DNA from: Elephas maximus indicus
Taxonomy: Eukaryota; Chordata; Mammalia; Proboscidea; Elephantidae
Assembly: GCF_024166365.1 (NCBI RefSeq)
Contig: NC_064826.1
Location: 20,236,001 to 20,300,000 of the forward strand
Direction: 5' to 3'
DNA: 64,000 nt
Below the pieces are notes generated by a model that worked only from the letters and a program-made list of their open reading frames with translations, ran no database searches and had not been told where the DNA came from. The translations under genes were made by a program, and so were the position numbers. Position 1 is the first letter of the stretch, and each line of letters opens with the position of its first letter. Of this stretch, positions 18,396-30,700 are shown in pieces.

Positions 18396-20790
18396 ATATA
18401 TTAGTGTGTTAATTTAAGTTTTAATGGCTTTTGTACAGAAGTTACATTCCCATGTTGAGTGACGTGTACATTGATGCTGCCTTTTTGGAAATAAGGTGGT
18501 CAGGGTGTAGTCTAGGAGCATGCATATTTGGTGGACACTTTATTTCCCTCCCAATCTGCACGGCAAGCGCAACTTTCCACATTTGGCTGTTTTAGCTATG
18601 GGGTAACATTCACGTGTGAAAACAAAGACCAACTTTGGATGAGTTGCAAAGCTGTTAGTTCAGAATCTCATAACTGAAGGAATTCTATAATTTTAAGAGA
18701 AACAGGAAGAGAACCTGGAAGTGGGATGGTAATAAAATGGTATTCGTATATGCAAATATGTATAGTCTGTGTATCTTCTTGTTTTTATATCAGTTATATA
18801 ATTAACTCATCAGCTGCCAGTTCTAGTTGAAGGCTTATTATTTGGGCCCATAAAAACCTTTTATTCTGTCTTAAAGGAGTGTTATCTTTCAGGATTTTGA
18901 TACTTTTTTTTTTTTTTTCCTTTTTAGCAGCTCTACTTGTGTTCTCAATGAAAATCTTTATAACTTATTGGCAGTTTTTACCAGAAATTCAATTATTGTA
19001 GGGAGATTAGCTGAGTAGAACTTTACTTTTTCTTGACTTTAGCATTTTCTAAGTAATTGAAGCTTAACTCCTTTAAATAAGAAAACTTGTTTACTTGTGA
19101 TGGTTTCTGGTGTATTTTTATTTTAGCTAAGTTTTTGCTGTTTTCTCTTTTTCCCCTAGGAAAAACACTGATTTTCATTTGAAAGAAGTCTTAAAATATA
19201 TAGTACACTGCTTTCTGGAGCAGGATATATATTTATAGTACATTGGGCAAGTGACCTCTGAAAATGTATTAAAATTTGGTCAAACCCATTTGGTTTCTGG
19301 GCTAAAAAGTTAAACCAAAGTATTTATCTTTTAGGGACATCCTTAAAAATAGTGGAGAAGAAAGAAATTGAATGTCAATGACAAATACCTTACTGGTATA
19401 AATATAGTGGTAGTAAACCCTTGAATTTGAGATTGTAGAGGACAGTTTGAATTTATATGTTCATGAGGACACCTGAGTTTTTGTGTGGTATATAGGTCAG
19501 AAGTGTTTGTAACCTGCTATTTACTGTGTGGTACATTTTTAGACCTTTGGCTTTAAATAACGCCAGCACCTGGGTGTCATGTAGGTGCTAAGAGTCAATA
19601 GTGTGACACTTAAATCCATCTTACTGCCTGGGTGACTTCTGGGCAGGTGTTCAACTGGTTCCTTGGATACCTCTGTTGATCCAGGTTTCCTTTGCTCATG
19701 CTCTTACATCTGACAGCCCAGTGGATAATTTTTAGGGAACAGAGCTGGTACTACCTTAATAGTATCAAGCCTTTCCAGATTCACTTTTGTACTTAAAAAA
19801 AAAATCAGTAGCAAGTAGCAAAATTTTATACTGCTGCTTTAGTCTGTGTTTAACTCTACCTTTCATATTCCCTGATACTTGCTCTCTAATGTGCTGTCTT
19901 TTGTTCTAATACATCTCACACTTATTCTTGTAGCATACCTGTTTTGAGAGTTGAGAGTTGAGGACCCACTTTTGTGGGCTACACAGATGAACTGAAAGTG
20001 CTGAGATCGTAGAGTAGGTCCTTGTGGTGAGGGGTCTGGAGCTCACTGAGGTTCCTTAGGCTCTTGTCCCTTGTAGCACACATGTAGATTGGCATGTATA
20101 CTAGGTACTCAGGAAGCACCTGGGAAATGGATTAGGGTTAATACTATACCAAAGAGTTTTCACCAGGTCTCTGTGTCATTTCTGACTTAACTTTGGCACC
20201 TGTAACGGGAACAATATAGAAGTCATGCAGTCTCTTCCTCAGAGGCCAGAACTTTGGTTCTTTGATGCACAGATGCCATTTTTGCCTTTTCATGTATACA
20301 GTTCATTTTTTCACATGTACCGTATTTTTGTTCTGAAATTGTCCTCAAAGCCAGTACTTTAGTTTATTAAATGCCATTCTGTGTTGAGATTCTTTGCTGG
20401 TATTTAAGATCAAAGGAAATTATTTTTTCAAAGGAAATTCTTGACTGTGCATCAGGGAAAGAAACAGGTGGCCCTTGAACTCCTCATCCAAGTCATGGAG
20501 CTTATTAATACTTCATTTTATACTTTGTAAAGTGTTTCAAGATCCACCTTATTTATTCAGTGGTTCTCAAGATGGCTTTTACTGGTTTAAGATATGAAGC
20601 CATCAGCTTATTGGTCTGCTCCGGACTTCTTTGAGGACCATTATTTTGTGTTTTTTACATTTCAGTCTTAATCTGTGAGAAGAGATTTCATTTAAGAAAT
20701 GCTACAACAGCTCACACCTTCTATAAAAACTTATACGTGGCCTGCTTTTAGTTGCTCAGAATAATAGGGAAAATACTTAAAAATGGCCTG
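18396..20790. other. Intron 1, no feature recognised
   Basis: About 2.4 kb of unique-looking sequence with only simple T-runs (18904-18918). No SINE was found. No gene or RNA recognised. Confidence 0.4.
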
Positions 20791-20797
20791 ATATTTT

Positions 20798-20910
20798 AAA
20801 TTTCATTTTACAGATGACAAAACTGAGGCTTAGGGTAAATGACCTGCCCAAAGTCATAAGACTATTAATTGCTATACAAGGAATCAAAACAAAGTCTTCT
20901 TGCCTCTGAA
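20798..20910 (-). repeat. MIR fragment (-)
   Basis: 'attttacagatgacaaaactgaggcttag..aatgacctgcccaaagtca' is the antisense MIR core. Confidence 0.7.
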
Positions 20911-21077
20911 GCTGATGTTTTTTTCTACTAATTATATCATATTGCCTCTGATTTATATAAACTGAATACACATAAGTATAGTTTGCCTTTTTTGTGTCTG
21001 TGTGTGTGCTTGGTTAAGGAGGAACAGGTTTTTGCTCCTTAGGGTATTGACAAATTCTTTAATCATTTGAACTCTTT

Positions 21078-22403
21078 AACATAGAGGTTCCAAAATGTGG
21101 CCTGCAGACCATGGGGATCCTCAAGTTGCTGTCAGGGCACCTATAAGGTCAAAACTAGTTTCATAATAGTAGTAATTTCTTACTTGCCTTTTTGCTGTAT
21201 TGACATTTGTACAAATGGTGCAAAAGCAATGGAGGATAAAACTGTTGGACCTTAGCATAAATGAGGCAGTGGTACCAAAATTGTATTAGAAGTCAATGTG
21301 TTCTTCACCACCTTGCACTTAGAATTTTATATATTTATGGCCAGTTCCATCAAAGAATGTCCTTGATAAAGGAGTAAAGATAATTCATTTACCAAGTTAG
21401 ACCCTCTGGTGTATGTCTTTTTAGGATTCTGTGTGATAAACTGGGTGGTACACATAGAGCACCTCTGCTGCATACTGAAATGTGATGGTTGTTTCCAGAA
21501 AAAGCGTTTGTGTGCTTTTGAGTTGCCAGCTGAACTAGCTGCTGTTTTCACGGAATGCCCGTTTGTACTTGAAAGTATAACTGAAGATAAACTATGATTA
21601 TTCAGACGCGAGTGTTCGGCAGACATTTTCTCAAAAAGGAACAAAGTGAGAATGCCTCTTTGAGGAAAATTACTGACAGTATGCATTGCCAGTGATAAAA
21701 TCCGAGATTTAAAATGAAAATTAGTATTTTGGAGAACTTGTATCTGCCACCGTGTTCTTGACACTTTTCTAGTAGCGCATAGGGCATTTCTGATAAGGTT
21801 AGTGGTGGCGTCACGTGTGACTTTTTTTGATGTATGATGAAAATTGTCAACATTTGGAAGAGCTGTCTACGTCAGCAAACCGATATATTCCAAATTACCA
21901 ATGCATAGTAGGAAATCGCGCTTGGGTAAAAGACCCATTCCAAACGCAAGGGAGACCCTTGGATTTTCTGTAACAGTAGAAACTGTTGGTAGGATTTCAG
22001 GTTCCATATTGCAGTTAGTTTTTAGGAAACTACCAGTTGTCATGTTTTTGTTGTAGTATGAATGAAGAATGTCCACAGCACTCCTCTCTCTTCCAGCTAA
22101 TTCAAACCAACACAGTGTAGCCAACCGCATGCAGATGCAGACATGAGAATTCAGCTGTCTTCTATTAAGCCAGACATTAAAGATTGAACATCACTTAAAA
22201 ATGTCATTCTTACTAAGTTTTTAATTATTCATAAATGATTTCTGTTAACATGTATTAATTACTGCTTTTACATGAACTAATATTTTTCATTTCTAATATA
22301 AGTATTGATAGCTATAATCCACGTAAATAAAAGTTCTTTGGGGCCCTTAATTTTTAAGAGTGTAAAGAGTTGCTATGATCAAAAAGTTTGAGAATCACTA
22401 GTC
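21078..22403 (+). pseudogene. Decayed hAT-Charlie transposon with transposase remnant
   Basis: A 1.3-kb fossil of a hAT-family DNA transposon. The left end ('aggttccaaaatgtggcctgc') and right end ('aaaagtttgagaatcactag') resemble hAT-Charlie termini. The interior translates, through many frame breaks, into transposase-like pieces. The longest stretch, 21409-21597, reads ..HLCCILKCDGC..AFELPAELAAVFTE.., and the following bases resemble '..LWLFR..ADIFS..' in other frames. This is the transposase type that was domesticated in genes such as GTF2IRD2 and SCAND3. Compared with a full element much of the 5' part is missing. Stops and indels make it non-functional. Antisense open frames over it are shadows. 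Confidence 0.72.
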
Positions 22404-23194
22404 TAAGGAATGTAGGTTGGAAGAGAAGTTGTAACGTTGTTATAAAGTCTCTAGAAAAGGCTGTATTTTTACCTGGCAGAGTGTCTAGTGTAATAGTAGG
22501 TTCTTTAATAAAGTCGGATTGAATCGAATTATACAGTAAACCATGTAAATATACATTTAGCCAAGAAGGGAAATTGGTATTGTGTGAAGATGACAAGTAT
22601 TTTTATGTTAGTAAAGAATGTCAGGTTTACATCTTATTTTTCAGGTTCTAAGACACTCTCATTTTTTCCCACATCTTACAGTCTTTGGAATTGGGATGTC
22701 TTACAACTGGTGGCAAATCACAGTAACAGCTTTTTTCTTTCTTGGTGGTACTTAAAATGATGGTGTTTTGTAGATTTGGTGAAATAGAGCAGTGTCTTTT
22801 TTGTGTGGAAAGGAGGAGGAAACAGATTGGATAGCAGTTCAGTTCTTGGGCTACAGGATATACTGCCTTGACTGTTCTTATCTGGCACAGCTGACTCCAG
22901 GCAGTGGACAATGGCCCATTGTTGGATATTCCATTCATAAAGCAATTATCTTTATTCCAAGCCAGAAGACTGGATTCCATTGTTGGTTTTTAAGGCTTTT
23001 AAAAGATAAAACTGATACAAGGTTTTTTTTGTGTGTGTGTGATTTTAAATATGCAAAGCCTTTTGTATGTAACCAGATTGGTGATGGGAACGTAACAGTA
23101 AGTATTGAGTAGTTACTCCGCCCCCCCACCCCCCCTCCCCCGCTGTTGTAAAGCAGGCCTTGGGAGGTCTTAGGTGTAGCTCTTGGAACAGGGA
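22404..23194. other. Intron 1, nothing recognised; C-rich tract near end
   Basis: Contains a (GT)n stretch (23028-23040) and a C-rich tract 23119-23143 capable of G-quadruplex formation on the - strand. No gene or repeat family recognised. Confidence 0.45.
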
Positions 23195-23340
23195 TGAAGA
23201 AAACTGGCAGAATTAAAATTCTTGGCTCTGCCGCTCAGTGACTGTGAGGCCCTGGTGCTTTGACTTCCTTCTTGGGTATCTGTCTGTTTGCTAATCTGTC
23301 AAATAAGGAGTTGGTTTACATGATGTGTAAGTCTTTTCCA
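23195..23340 (+). repeat. MIR-like fragment (+)
   Basis: 'ttggctctgccgctcagtgactgtgaggccctgg..tttgctaatctgtcaaataagg' follows the sense MIR pattern (tRNA-derived body and core). Diverged. Confidence 0.5.
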
Positions 23341-23801
23341 ACTTGAATATTCTGATGGTATCTATAGACATTTTGCATATAACTGTGTGTGTATGTTTAA
23401 AATACAGATCTTCACAGCAATATGTATACCTTGCGTTGCCTCTTAGAGAACAGAGAATTGAAAATAGCGTTATAAGTAAATTTTAAATTTCTTTTTGAAT
23501 CTTACTTATCTTTGAAGATAGATACGGGTAATAAAAATAAATTCTGCAATTTATTACCTTCTTGGTATGAATTTTTGCAAGTACAAAATACACAGCCCTT
23601 GACACCTTCATTTCTGGCTTTGAAATATGGCAGTAAAATTGTTGCTTCGTATTTAAACACTTGCATTAATGTTACGTATGAGCAGGAAAAGCCTCAATCT
23701 CATGCCAGTCGTGAAGAGTCATTGTTACTCTTTCATTCGTAGAAATGGATCCCTGGAAATAGGTGAAGAATTATGAAAGTGTAATTATTAAAATGCTATC
23801 C

Positions 23802-24030
23802 AGTGTTTACTCTCGTTAAAAACCTGTTGCCATAGAATCAATTCCAACTCATAGTGACCCTATAGGTCAGAGTAGAACTGCCCCATAGGGTTTCCGAGGC
23901 TGTAATCTTCACAGAAGCAGACTGCCACATCTTTCTCCCCCTGAGCCGCTGGTGGGTTCAAACTGCTGACCTCTTGGTTAACAGTTGAGTGCTTTTACCA
24001 CTGTGCCACCAGGATTCCTAGTGTTAACTC
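23802..24030 (-). mobile_element. AfroSINE copy (-) with 11-bp TSD
   Basis: The element 23813-24019 reads 'aacctgttgccatagaatc' to 'ccactgtgccaccaggattcc' on the + strand. Flanks AGTGTTTACTC (23802-23812) and AGTGTTAACTC (24020-24030) match at 10 of 11 positions. Confidence 0.92.
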
Positions 24031-24045
24031 ATCATCTGCTTTATT

Positions 24046-24752
24046 AAGAATTCAAATGCTTTATCCCACTTTGGAGAGTGGCGTCTGGGGTCTTAAATAC
24101 TAGCAAGCAGCCATCTGAGATGCATCAGTTGGTCTCAAAGGAGAATGAAGAACACTGCAGACAAAAGGTAATTATGAGGCCAGGTGACAGAAAGGGCCAC
24201 ATAAACCAGAGACTACATCAGCCTGAGACCAGAAGAACTAGATGGTGCCCGGCTACAACCAATGACCGCCCTGACAGGGAACACAACAGAGAAACCGTGA
24301 GGGAGCAGGAGAGCAGTGGGATGCAGACCTCAAACTCTCGTAAAAAGACCAGACTCTATGGTATGGCTGAGACTAGAAGGACCCCGGAGGTCATGGTCCC
24401 CAGACCTTCTGTAGGCCAAGACAGGGGCCATTCCTAAAGTCAACTCTTCAGACAGGGATTGGACTGGACTATAGGATAGAAAATGACACTGGTGAGGAGT
24501 GAGCTTCTTGGATCAAGTAGACACTATTTGGGGAACTCCTGTCTGGAGGGGAGATGAGAAGGAAGAGGAGGTCAGAAGCTGGCTGAATGGACAGGAAAAT
24601 AGAGGGCGGAGAGAAAGGAGTGTGCTGTCTCATCAGGGGCAGAGCAACTAGGAGTATATAGCAAGGTGTACATAAATTTTTGTATGAGAGACTGACTTGA
24701 TTTGTAAACTTTCACTTAAATCACAATAAAAATTAAAAAGAATTCAAATGCT
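24046..24752 (+). mobile_element. 5'-truncated L1 3' end (+) with perfect 15-bp TSD
   Basis: The element 24061-24737 is bracketed by exact AAGAATTCAAATGCT at 24046-24060 and 24738-24752. It ends in AATAAA (24725-24730) and a short A-rich tail, and the 5' TSD is preceded by TT, fitting the L1 endonuclease site TT/AAGA. The body ('tggcgtctggggtcttaaat', 'agaaggaccccgg', 'aggggccattcctaaag') matches the - strand element at 37579-38277, so both are one retroposon family, best read as an L1 3' untranslated region typical of this lineage. The 119-residue open frame inside is not a gene. Confidence 0.82.
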
Positions 24753-25178
24753 CTATTTACCATGTTCAAGTCAAACTTTGACCAACTCTAGGAGTGAAGC
24801 AGTTGTTGCTCTTATCACAGGTGGTGGACTTCTGGCAAGATGTTATTGTCCCTGTCTGGTAATACAGACCAGCCAAGTTAAAAATGCCTTCTGATTGTGG
24901 CCTGCAAGTGTATCTCTTCATTTTTTGTTTCAGAAGAGGGAAACTTGTGGTTCTTGCGTGTCTTGTTTTAGTTTTGTTTTTCATAGAGTACATCTAGAAG
25001 AAGTAGTATGGTTGAGTAGATGGGACGAGGCCCTTGTTAGAATTCTTTCAAATAACTTTGTAATTTTAAGCCAGTACTTTTCTCCGTCATTTTTGTTTCC
25101 TGATCCCTGGTGTTAGGAACAGTGGATTTCAGAATGTTTCCATGTTTTAGAACCACTCCTGTGTAATATCAGTCACCT
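24753..25178. other. Intron 1, nothing recognised
   Basis: No repeat or gene recognised. Confidence 0.4.
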
Positions 25179-25290
25179 TGTTGTTAGTTACCATTGAGTC
25201 AGCTCCTAGCAACCTCATGTAAAATAGAACGAAATGTTGTCTGGTCCTGCGCCATCTTCATGATCCTTGATATGTCTGAATCCGTTATCA
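25179..25290 (-). mobile_element. RTE LINE 3'-tail fragment (-)
   Basis: 'ttgttgttagttaccattgagtcagctcc..cagcaacctcatgtaaaatagaacgaaatg..ctggtcctgcgccatc' matches the 3' tails of the longer RTE copies at 32267, 55667 and 60403. Confidence 0.75.
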
Positions 25291-25749
25291 GTCATCTTAG
25301 ATGTTTGTAATTGGTAATTGGGGTATTTCAATTACTAGCTAAGAGCAAGGTATTAAATTATAGTCCTGGTCCTTTTACTTAAATTTGCCTTATTAGTTGG
25401 AAGTGTTGTGATTGAGGATGTTGGTTATCAGTTTTATGATTTTCAAAATTACTGCATAACTTCTAATCACGTAAAAACTGTCTCAGTTTGTCCAGTAGCA
25501 AAGAGGGCTACTTCATGATTTATAATATTGCAGAACTTATTCTAGGTTGACTGCAATTTTATTGGATAAACTGTAGTGAAAGGTTTTTAATTTGACCATA
25601 TTGTAGATCTTTCAGCTGCCGCCTTTCTATGAGTATAATAACCAAACTAAAAATGCAGGTAAAACTTCATTTTATTCTGGAAGCTAATTGATACATGAAA
25701 GGGGAAGGAATACTGTAGACTCAAGAACAACTCTATTGCCATATCTGCT

Positions 25750-25885
25750 TTATCACATATATTTTCAGTTGAACCATTTGAGAGTGAGTTGCAAATATCG
25801 TTTAAGACTTCACGCTAAATACTTCAGCATGCATCTTTGAAGAACAAAGGCTTTTCCTACAAGAATAATTCCATTTATTTTCAAG
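25750..25885 (-). mobile_element. L1M 3' fragment (-)
   Basis: 'gagtgagttgcaaatatcg', 'ctaaatacttcagcatgcatc', 'agaacaaaggcttttcctac' are old L1 3' blocks in antisense. Very diverged. Confidence 0.45.
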
Positions 25886-26096
25886 TAATAGCCATAGATG
25901 AGATATTCATATAGTGCGATTTTTAGTTTAGCCATTTTCTGAAGAAAAAAGCATATGTTCTTACTCTTTGAACAATTTAATAACAGTATTAGAAGAATAA
26001 GATGAAAACGTCAAAAAGATTGCTTTAAAACCCATGGTATCATAGTGGAGGAAATATTTTTCATAGATTCTAGTAATTTATAGACTCATCTATTAA

Positions 26097-26251
26097 AACA
26101 CGTTGCTGTCGAGTCGATTCTGACTCATAGTGACCCTAAAAGACAGAGTAGAACTACACCATAGGGTTTCCAAGGAGCTGCTGGTGAATTCCAATTGCCG
26201 ACCTTTTGGTTAGCAGCCAGGCTCTTAACCACTGCACGACCAGGGCTCCCA
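26097..26251 (-). mobile_element. AfroSINE copy (-)
   Basis: 'acgttgctgtcgagtcgattctgac', 'agtgaccctaaaagacagag', 'caaggagctgctggtg' and 'ccgaccttttggttagcagcc' to 'ccagggctccc'. The 'caaggagctgctgg' subfamily without the extra middle block. Confidence 0.9.
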
Positions 26252-26839
26252 GCTGTTAAAGGTAGGGTTTAAATTTGCTGCTATAGCTGTAAATTTTAAA
26301 AAATTCAGCAGTTTATGTGGGTTGTACTTGAAGTGTGTCCATATTCATTGAATTTATTTTTAAAATAAGGTAACCACATGGAGCCTAGATTGGCATTCAT
26401 TGTAACGTGAGTTTATTTTACACTAACTGCAGAAATAGAATACATTTTAGTAAAATTTTAATTGGCCATAGTTCTTGGAGTAGATTCTTTGGATAAGGAG
26501 AAACCCTTTTGATTTGACCCCATGTTAAAGTCTTTCTAAAATAAATCAGCCCGTTTTTCTGCCCTTAAAATGTACAGTGGTGACGTAATCGGACACTAAA
26601 GATTAGAGGCCAGAGACAGAATGCAGTCAGCCTAACATGGTGATAATAGTGCCTGTCCTGAGGGTCATCGCCCCAACTAAGTGAGATTGTGTACATAGTG
26701 GTTAACACAGTGTCTGATACATAAGCACTCAAATTTAGCCTTTTTTTTTTTTTCCCCAGTAAACATCACTGTGGAATATGTATTGATTTGGAGTGATAGA
26801 CACCAGGACAGATTTTAAACGTTGCTTTTTTTTTTTTTT
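26252..26839. other. Intron 1, nothing recognised
   Basis: T-runs at 26741-26756 and 26827-26842. No classified repeat. Confidence 0.4.
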
Positions 26840-28040
26840 TTGGACATGTGTTCTAGTCATTTGCTCATTTAAAAATGTTTTTTGAAATGATGAAATATTT
26901 CGAGCACAACAACAAATCAGATAATGATAATGGAATGGTGCCCATTACCCAGAGGTTTGTCATATCTTCACATTTTATGTTGTTTTGGAAATTCTGTTTT
27001 TAAAAGAAATAAGACCTAAAGTTATGTTGAAGCCCCCTGTGAAACATTCCCATACTCCCCTCTCTATGAAGTAGAGGTAACTGTCTCTCAAATTGTCATT
27101 TTCCATTCATATGGGTTTTTTTTTCTTTTACTCTCTTATACATGTATGCATCCGTAAACAATAATGCAGTATTGTTTGTGTGTTTAAATAAATGGTATCA
27201 TCCATATTATTTTTTGGTTCAGTATTATTTTTGAGATTTATTGATGTTGATACAAGTAGCTCTACACTATTCATTTTTAACTCATAATACATTACTTGCA
27301 TGTACCATATTTTATCCATTCTGTCCATGGTTATTTAGATTATTTCCAGTTTTTCACCATAAGACACAGTGCTGTAATGCTGTTTTTTTTTTTTTTTTGA
27401 GTACATAATTGTTTCTCTAAGGCAGTGTTTTCCAAGCTTTTTTGATCACTAGCCACAGTAAGACATATGCTTTATATTTAGACCCTGTACACATACATGT
27501 GTGTGTGTATTATGGCAACTATAGTTTTATGAAAAAACATTTATTCATACAATGTGAGAGGTATCCTCTTGATATACATATTTTTTCATTAATAAAAAGA
27601 AGGTGGTGATCAGAACCTATATTTGAAAAATAAATATTACTGGAGCCCTGGTCGCACAGTGGTTAAGAGCTTGGGTCCTAACCAGCAGGTCAGCAGTTTG
27701 AATCCACCAGCTGCTCCTTGGAAACCCTGTGGGGCAGTTCTCTGTCCTGTAGGGTCGCTATAGGTCGGAATGGACTCGATGGCAGTGTGTATGGTATTTG
27801 GTGTGTGTGTATTACCTGAAGCAGAACTGCTCATCTCAATGGGGCACATCTTCAGCTTTGCCAGGAACAAAAACACTCCTCTTCAGAGCGGTCACACCAG
27901 ATGCACACCCCCAGCAGCAGTATGCGAGAGTTGCCCCTCATTCACATCCACGCCAGCACGTGAGCAGCTTTTTAATATTTGCCAATCTGATGGATGTGAA
28001 ATGATATTCCAGTGTTTTCTCAATTTATTTTCTAATCAAA
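26840..28040 (-). mobile_element. Old L1M 3' region (-), interrupted
   Basis: Antisense L1 blocks run through 'ataagacctaaagttatgttgaagccc' (about 27010), 'catccatattattttttggttcagta' (about 27200), 'ttttatccattctgtccatgg' (about 27310) and, past an AfroSINE at 27642-27802, 'cacacccccagcagcagtatgcgagagtt' and 'gccaatctgatggatgtgaaatg' (27905-28000). The order is collinear with L1, so this is one element split by a younger SINE. Confidence 0.65.
27642..27802 (+). mobile_element. AfroSINE copy (+) nested in L1M
   Basis: 'ggagccctggtcgcacagtgg', 'ccaccagctgctccttgg', 'tagggtcgctataggtcgg' and 'gactcgatggcag'. It sits within the old L1M described at 26840-28040. Confidence 0.92.
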
Positions 28041-28084
28041 TATTTGAGTACCTTCTCTTCATGGACCCTTTAAAGCAGTAAAGA

Positions 28085-28520
28085 TGCTACCAAGAGAAGC
28101 AAGACGTGCCTTCTGCACTCTAGCAAGCTTGCATTCTAGGAGAGAGAGGTGAACTTTGTCAACCTACGCATGGCAAAGGGACACAGAGGGAGTTGTGTGC
28201 AGCCGGCTTGGGGGATGGGGCTCTTGAGAGATGAAGCCTGCTTGGACTTCAACGACGGGTAGGCATTTTTAGACAGCAGTGGAGTTGAAGGACATTCCAG
28301 TTGGAGAGGAACAGAGTAGACAAAGGCATAGAGCTGTAAAACCACATCATTCAGAGAACTTAATGAACGTTTATGACTGTACACAGGGTCGCAGGATTGC
28401 TGAGGCAAAGGGTTGGGCAGAGGGGAAAGCGGAGCCATGTAGGCGGGCTCAGGAGCTTTCTGCTGCCACTGTCAAGTCACTGCTGAAGGTTTTAAGCAGG
28501 GTATTAACAGGAAATTATTT
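28085..28520 (+). repeat. Ancient dispersed repeat, family uncertain
   Basis: 'gcaagcttgcattctaggagag', 'ggacattccagttggagagg', 'caaaggcatagagctg' and 'ggttttaagcagggtattaacagg' match a very old mammalian repeat type also seen at 41500-41960. I cannot name the family with confidence (L2/MIR-era). Confidence 0.4.
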
Positions 28521-29673
28521 TTTAAGTCTAGGAATGGATTCTAGTGTTTTGTTGAAGATGATGGCAAATCAAGTTTTTGTTTTGTTTTAGTCTCAAACTC
28601 ATCGGTTTGACACTTTTTATTATTGCCCTTTTGAAGTAGATAATAGAAGATATTTTCCCTTTGAACTGCCTTTGGTCATTTGCTTCCTAAAATAGAGTAA
28701 TTGTAGCCTAGCATTTAACACATTTGATGTCATCCACGCTTCTTGGTTTTAAGTAGGACAGCAGATGGTCTTCACAGGTATTTTTTCCTATCGTGAGACA
28801 AGAATAGGTGTAGGTTTGTTGTACAGAGTTGGCAATTTTAAGAATTTGTATTTTTGAACATCTGTTAAAAGGATATTTCAAAACTTTCTGTCTCACCTTT
28901 GCCACACCGTAGTAGGAGTCTAGTTGAAAGAACTTCCTTTAAAAAGCTCGGGGTGCCTCTCGTTAATCAGCTGTCTGTTGTGATGATGCAGTAAGTAGAT
29001 CTCTTTGGGTCCTGGCTCCTCTTGGTGTTCCTGAGCTACCCAGTCGTTTTTAATGGGAGATTTTTGTCTTCTGTAAGGCATGAAAAGTTGAGGCCTACCA
29101 GCACCTAATTTAAAAAAGGCAGTTTTAGAGAGCAAGTTGGAGAGAGTTGTATTTGGAAATTTGTGATGCCTTAAAGAATTAACAAATACTAAGCACATAG
29201 ACCAGAACAGGAAGCACTTGTTAGTGTGCAGGTTTGGTGTTAGCTCTTGGTGATGAACCTCCCCCCGTGTTTGTTAGGTTCAGCGGTATGCTATTAGATG
29301 TTGGACAACACTGAACCCTGGGTTATAGTTGCATAAATGTTATTTTTAGATTACGAAAATCCTATACTGGTGTATTAACTTTTCTAAATCTTAGAGTTTC
29401 CTAGCTACTTGATATTAAAAAAAAAAATGTTGCTCCATGGTATCTTGAAAATAAAGGCTTTTTATTAGTTTGAAAACCATGCTTGAGCTTAAAAAAAAAC
29501 TAGACAGAAGCATGTATTATCCAGTATCCTCTCAGAAAACCCTGGGATGTTGATTCTCTCTGGCTTGTCTCCTGTTACCCACCTGGCCTCTAACATGCAC
29601 ACATACAAGCAGTTAACAGTTGCAGAAGGGGTAGGGACGTGAGGTTCCGTCCTCAGGCAGAGGCTAAGACCAG
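28521..29673. other. Intron 1, nothing recognised
   Basis: AT-rich sequence, A-runs at 29418-29427 and 29491-29499. No gene or repeat recognised. Confidence 0.4.
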
Positions 29674-29830
29674 TTGTCTGCCTCCTGGTGACTCCATGTA
29701 TGTCAGAATAGAACTGCTCCATAGGGTTTTCCATGGCTGGTTTTTGTGCTATAGATTTCCAGATCTTTTTTCTGAGGCATCTCTGGGTGGACTCGAACCT
29801 CCAACCATTTGGACCTCCCAGGGACCCCAG
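29674..29830 (-). mobile_element. AfroSINE copy (-), divergent subfamily
   Basis: 'tagaactgctccatagggttttcc', 'gaggcatctctgggtggactcgaacc' and 'ttggacctcccaggga' correspond to the antisense of the 'acccacccagaggtgcctc' subfamily. The head is shortened. Confidence 0.8.
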
Positions 29831-29849
29831 GTTAGGGGCTAGGAAAAAA

Positions 29850-30700
29850 ATTAAAAAAAAAAATTATTGCATTTACACAGCAAATTAGGATTCTCTTAAT
29901 GATTTTTATACCAGTTGTTTCATGCCATTGGTTACAATTTTCACAGTGTGTTGGCATTCTTATTTCCATTTTGTTTGTTCTGTTTCCATTAATCTAGTTT
30001 CCTTTCCCTCCTTGCTGCCCCATCTTTGCTTTTGGGTAAATGTTGACTGTTTGGTCTCATATAATTGATTGTTTAAGGAAGTACATTACTCACAGGTGGT
30101 ATTGTTTATTTTATAAGCCAGTCTATTATGTGACTTCCAGAAATAGCTTCAGTTCTGGATTTAAAGGTTATTTTAGGGCAATAGTCTCAGGGATTCCTCT
30201 AGTCTCTTTTGGTCCGGTAAATCTGGCTTTTTTTTTTTTTTTTTTTTTAGGAATTTGAGTTTTGTTCTACATTTTTCTCCCACTCTATCCTGGACCTTCT
30301 ATTGTATCCCTGGTCAGAATGGTCGGCAGTGGTAGCTGGGCATCATTTAATGTGGACTGGTTTCTTCTTTGAGCCTGATTTCCTTCAATCTCTTTTGCTC
30401 CATAAGGGTAGAGACAATAGTTGTATCTTAGATGGCTGCCGGCAAGCTTTTAAGACCCCAGATGCTACTCACCAAACTAGGATGTAGAACATTATCTTTC
30501 TGACTAAGTTTTGCCAGTTGACTAAGTTTTCCCTGGAGATTATGGTCCCAAGCCTTTTAACCCAGTAAACCAATCCTGCAGGTTGTTTGTATATGTCTAG
30601 GAAGCCTGCGTAACTGTGCCCTCTGTGTGCTTTGTTATGTCTATGGATAGCTATATAGCACACACAAATGTGTGTGCACACGTCTACAGATAACACCTAT
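29850..30700 (-). mobile_element. Old L1 3' end (-), related to 37579 family
   Basis: 'tagatggctgccggcaagcttttaagaccccagatgctactc' (about 30430-30475) is the diverged counterpart of the block seen near 24090 and 38215, and 'gtggtagctgggcatcattta' matches 'tgtggccgggcaccatcta'. T21 interrupts at about 30231-30251. Limits are approximate. Confidence 0.55.

Noticed and set aside
21327..21764. 145-residue open frame on the - strand
   Set aside because: Antisense to the hAT transposase remnant.
24078..24437. 119-residue open frame
   Set aside because: Inside the same L1 3' end family, bounded by target-site duplications. Non-coding.
26739..26842. Two poly(T) runs as further tail-only insertions
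   Set aside because: No flanking duplication found, unlike the tract at 8078.
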